From positions 1-5,372 of the forward strand of contig JAKAOJ010000027.1 of assembly GCA_021812205.1 (NCBI GenBank): a DNA stretch of 5,372 nucleotides, read 5' to 3'. This document shows, piece by piece, positions 4,644 to 5,372 of this stretch. Position 1 is the stretch's first letter, and each line of letters begins with the position of its first letter. A program made the position numbers and the translations under genes. The DNA is from Microcaldota archaeon. GTDB lineage: Archaea > Micrarchaeota > Micrarchaeia > Micrarchaeales > Micrarchaeaceae. The notes under the pieces are model-generated. The model saw nothing but the letters and a program-made list of their open reading frames with translations, was not told the origin of the DNA and ran no database searches.

Positions 4644-5372
4644 CTACGACTGCATGGCTGGCTTAGTACCGACCTCGATCGCGGAGGTTTTCTCAAGCGT
4701 CTCATGGACCGCCTGGCGGAGTCCAGAATTCTCATATAGGGCTGCGACCTGCTCCCGTGATGCAGCGGTTGCAGGGTCCCTTGCGCGTATGGAGCAGACG
4801 TCCCTATACGGCTTTATTGAGGCTGCATATGTGCCTAGGGACTTAGCCGAGCCTATTATCTCGAGCTTGTCCATCCCTATCAGGGGGCGCATGATGAACA
4901 ACTTAGTACCCTGCTCTGAAGCAGCAAGGTTGCGCACGGTCTGCGAGGCCACCTGGCCCAGGCTCTCGCCGGTGACTATCGCCACTGCATGCTCCTTGGC
5001 AGCTATGGCCTCTGCGCACTCCAGCATGAAGCGCTTGAACAGCACCAGCTCGAGGCTATGCGGCAGCCTCATCGCTATGCTCTGGAAGATGTGGGATGGT
5101 GCGTAGTATGCCCTTGTACGACCAGAGTACATGGCGAGCGTCTCAAGCAGCTCGTCTATCTTCGTGCCGCGCACATCGCCGTTGCTGCCGAAGGCGTGGA
5201 AGTGCAGGTAAATCGGCGCGAGCCCGCGCTTCATTGCGTAGTACGAAGCTACGGGCGAGTCTATGCCGCCCGACATAAGCACTATCGCCTTGCCGGAAGA
5301 GCCTACAGGCAAGCCGCCAAGGCCCTTTATGCGCTGCGTATGCATAAGCGTGCCCTGGCGGGTAACTTCCAT
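4644..5372 (-). CDS. thiI: ThiI-type tRNA 4-thiouridine synthetase, C-terminal part (5' end outside window)
   Basis: ThiI adenylates U8 of tRNA and replaces its oxygen with sulfur; in some organisms it also supplies sulfur for the thiamine thiazole. The 242 residues seen here begin in the linker after the THUMP domain (TQRIKGLGGLPVG), then the PP-loop ATPase domain: ATP-binding loop SGGIDSP (34-40), HFHAFGS (57-63), the signature TGESLGQVASQT (134-145), and RPLIGMDKLEII (162-173). C193 in PYRDVCSI sits where ThiI proteins have a conserved Cys. No rhodanese domain follows; the chain ends about 50 residues after that Cys, as in short ThiI forms. The Met at 5372 is probably internal, because the N-terminal ferredoxin-like and THUMP domains must lie beyond the edge. 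The C-terminal about 45 residues (REQVAALYENSGLRQ and on) look helical and are poorly conserved. The only Cys residues in the fragment are 119 and 193. Confidence 0.93.
   Translation of the reverse strand: MEVTRQGTLMHTQRIKGLGGLPVGSSGKAIVLMSGGIDSPVASYYAMKRGLAPIYLHFHAFGSNGDVRGTKIDELLETLAMYSGRTRAYYAPSHIFQSIAMRLPHSLELVLFKRFMLECAEAIAAKEHAVAIVTGESLGQVASQTVRNLAASEQGTKLFIMRPLIGMDKLEIIGSAKSLGTYAASIKPYRDVCSIRARDPATAASREQVAALYENSGLRQAVHETLEKTSAIEVGTKPAMQS

Noticed and set aside
4612..5106. Long open frame on the plus strand opposite thiI (164 codons)
   Set aside because: It is antisense to a clear thiI and its product shows no recognisable motif.
5370..5372. ATG at the window edge as the true start of thiI
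   Set aside because: The sequence begins in the linker between THUMP and PP-loop domains, so the N-terminal domains must lie beyond the edge.

Overview
The window looks like a stretch of an archaeal chromosome. The evidence is an NMD3-family zinc protein, a two-gene SecF/SecD pair with archaeal-style motifs, AT-rich TATA-like boxes and T-tracts in place of bacterial -35/-10 promoters, and strong use of ATA for isoleucine (all eight Ile codons after position 94 in thrS, and the first five in secF). Coding density is high and genes overlap, as in a streamlined genome. I cannot place the lineage from this sequence; a small-genome (DPANN-like) or acidophilic archaeon is only a guess.

Layout: (1) Positions 1-753, plus strand, hold the 3' part of a threonyl-tRNA synthetase gene, ending in its anticodon-binding domain. 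(2) A 34-bp gap separates it from a convergent gene on the minus strand. (3) Positions 4177 down to 788, minus strand, hold three overlapping genes: secF, secD and nmd3. secF and secD overlap by 4 bases (ATGA); secD and nmd3 overlap by 8 bases with a strong Shine-Dalgarno inside the end of secD. They look like one translationally coupled operon. (4) Positions 4178-4311 are the intergenic promoter/leader of secF, merged with the T-rich terminator of the gene before it. (5) Positions 4312-4581, minus strand, encode an unrecognised 89-residue protein with two membrane segments. (6) Positions 4644-5372, minus strand, hold the 3' part of a thiI-type tRNA 4-thiouridine synthetase; its 5' end lies outside the window.

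Functionally this is mostly housekeeping: tRNA charging, tRNA thiolation, the SecDF export accessory complex and a factor linked to the large ribosomal subunit. I saw no mobile element, CRISPR array, tRNA or rRNA. The parts that deserve a second look are a roughly 120-residue Ala/Ser/Asn-rich insert in the exported domain of SecF, the high density of N-glycosylation sequons in the exported domains of SecF and SecD, the coupling of nmd3 to secFD, the unknown two-helix membrane protein just upstream of secF, and a long hairpin built across that gene's stop codon.
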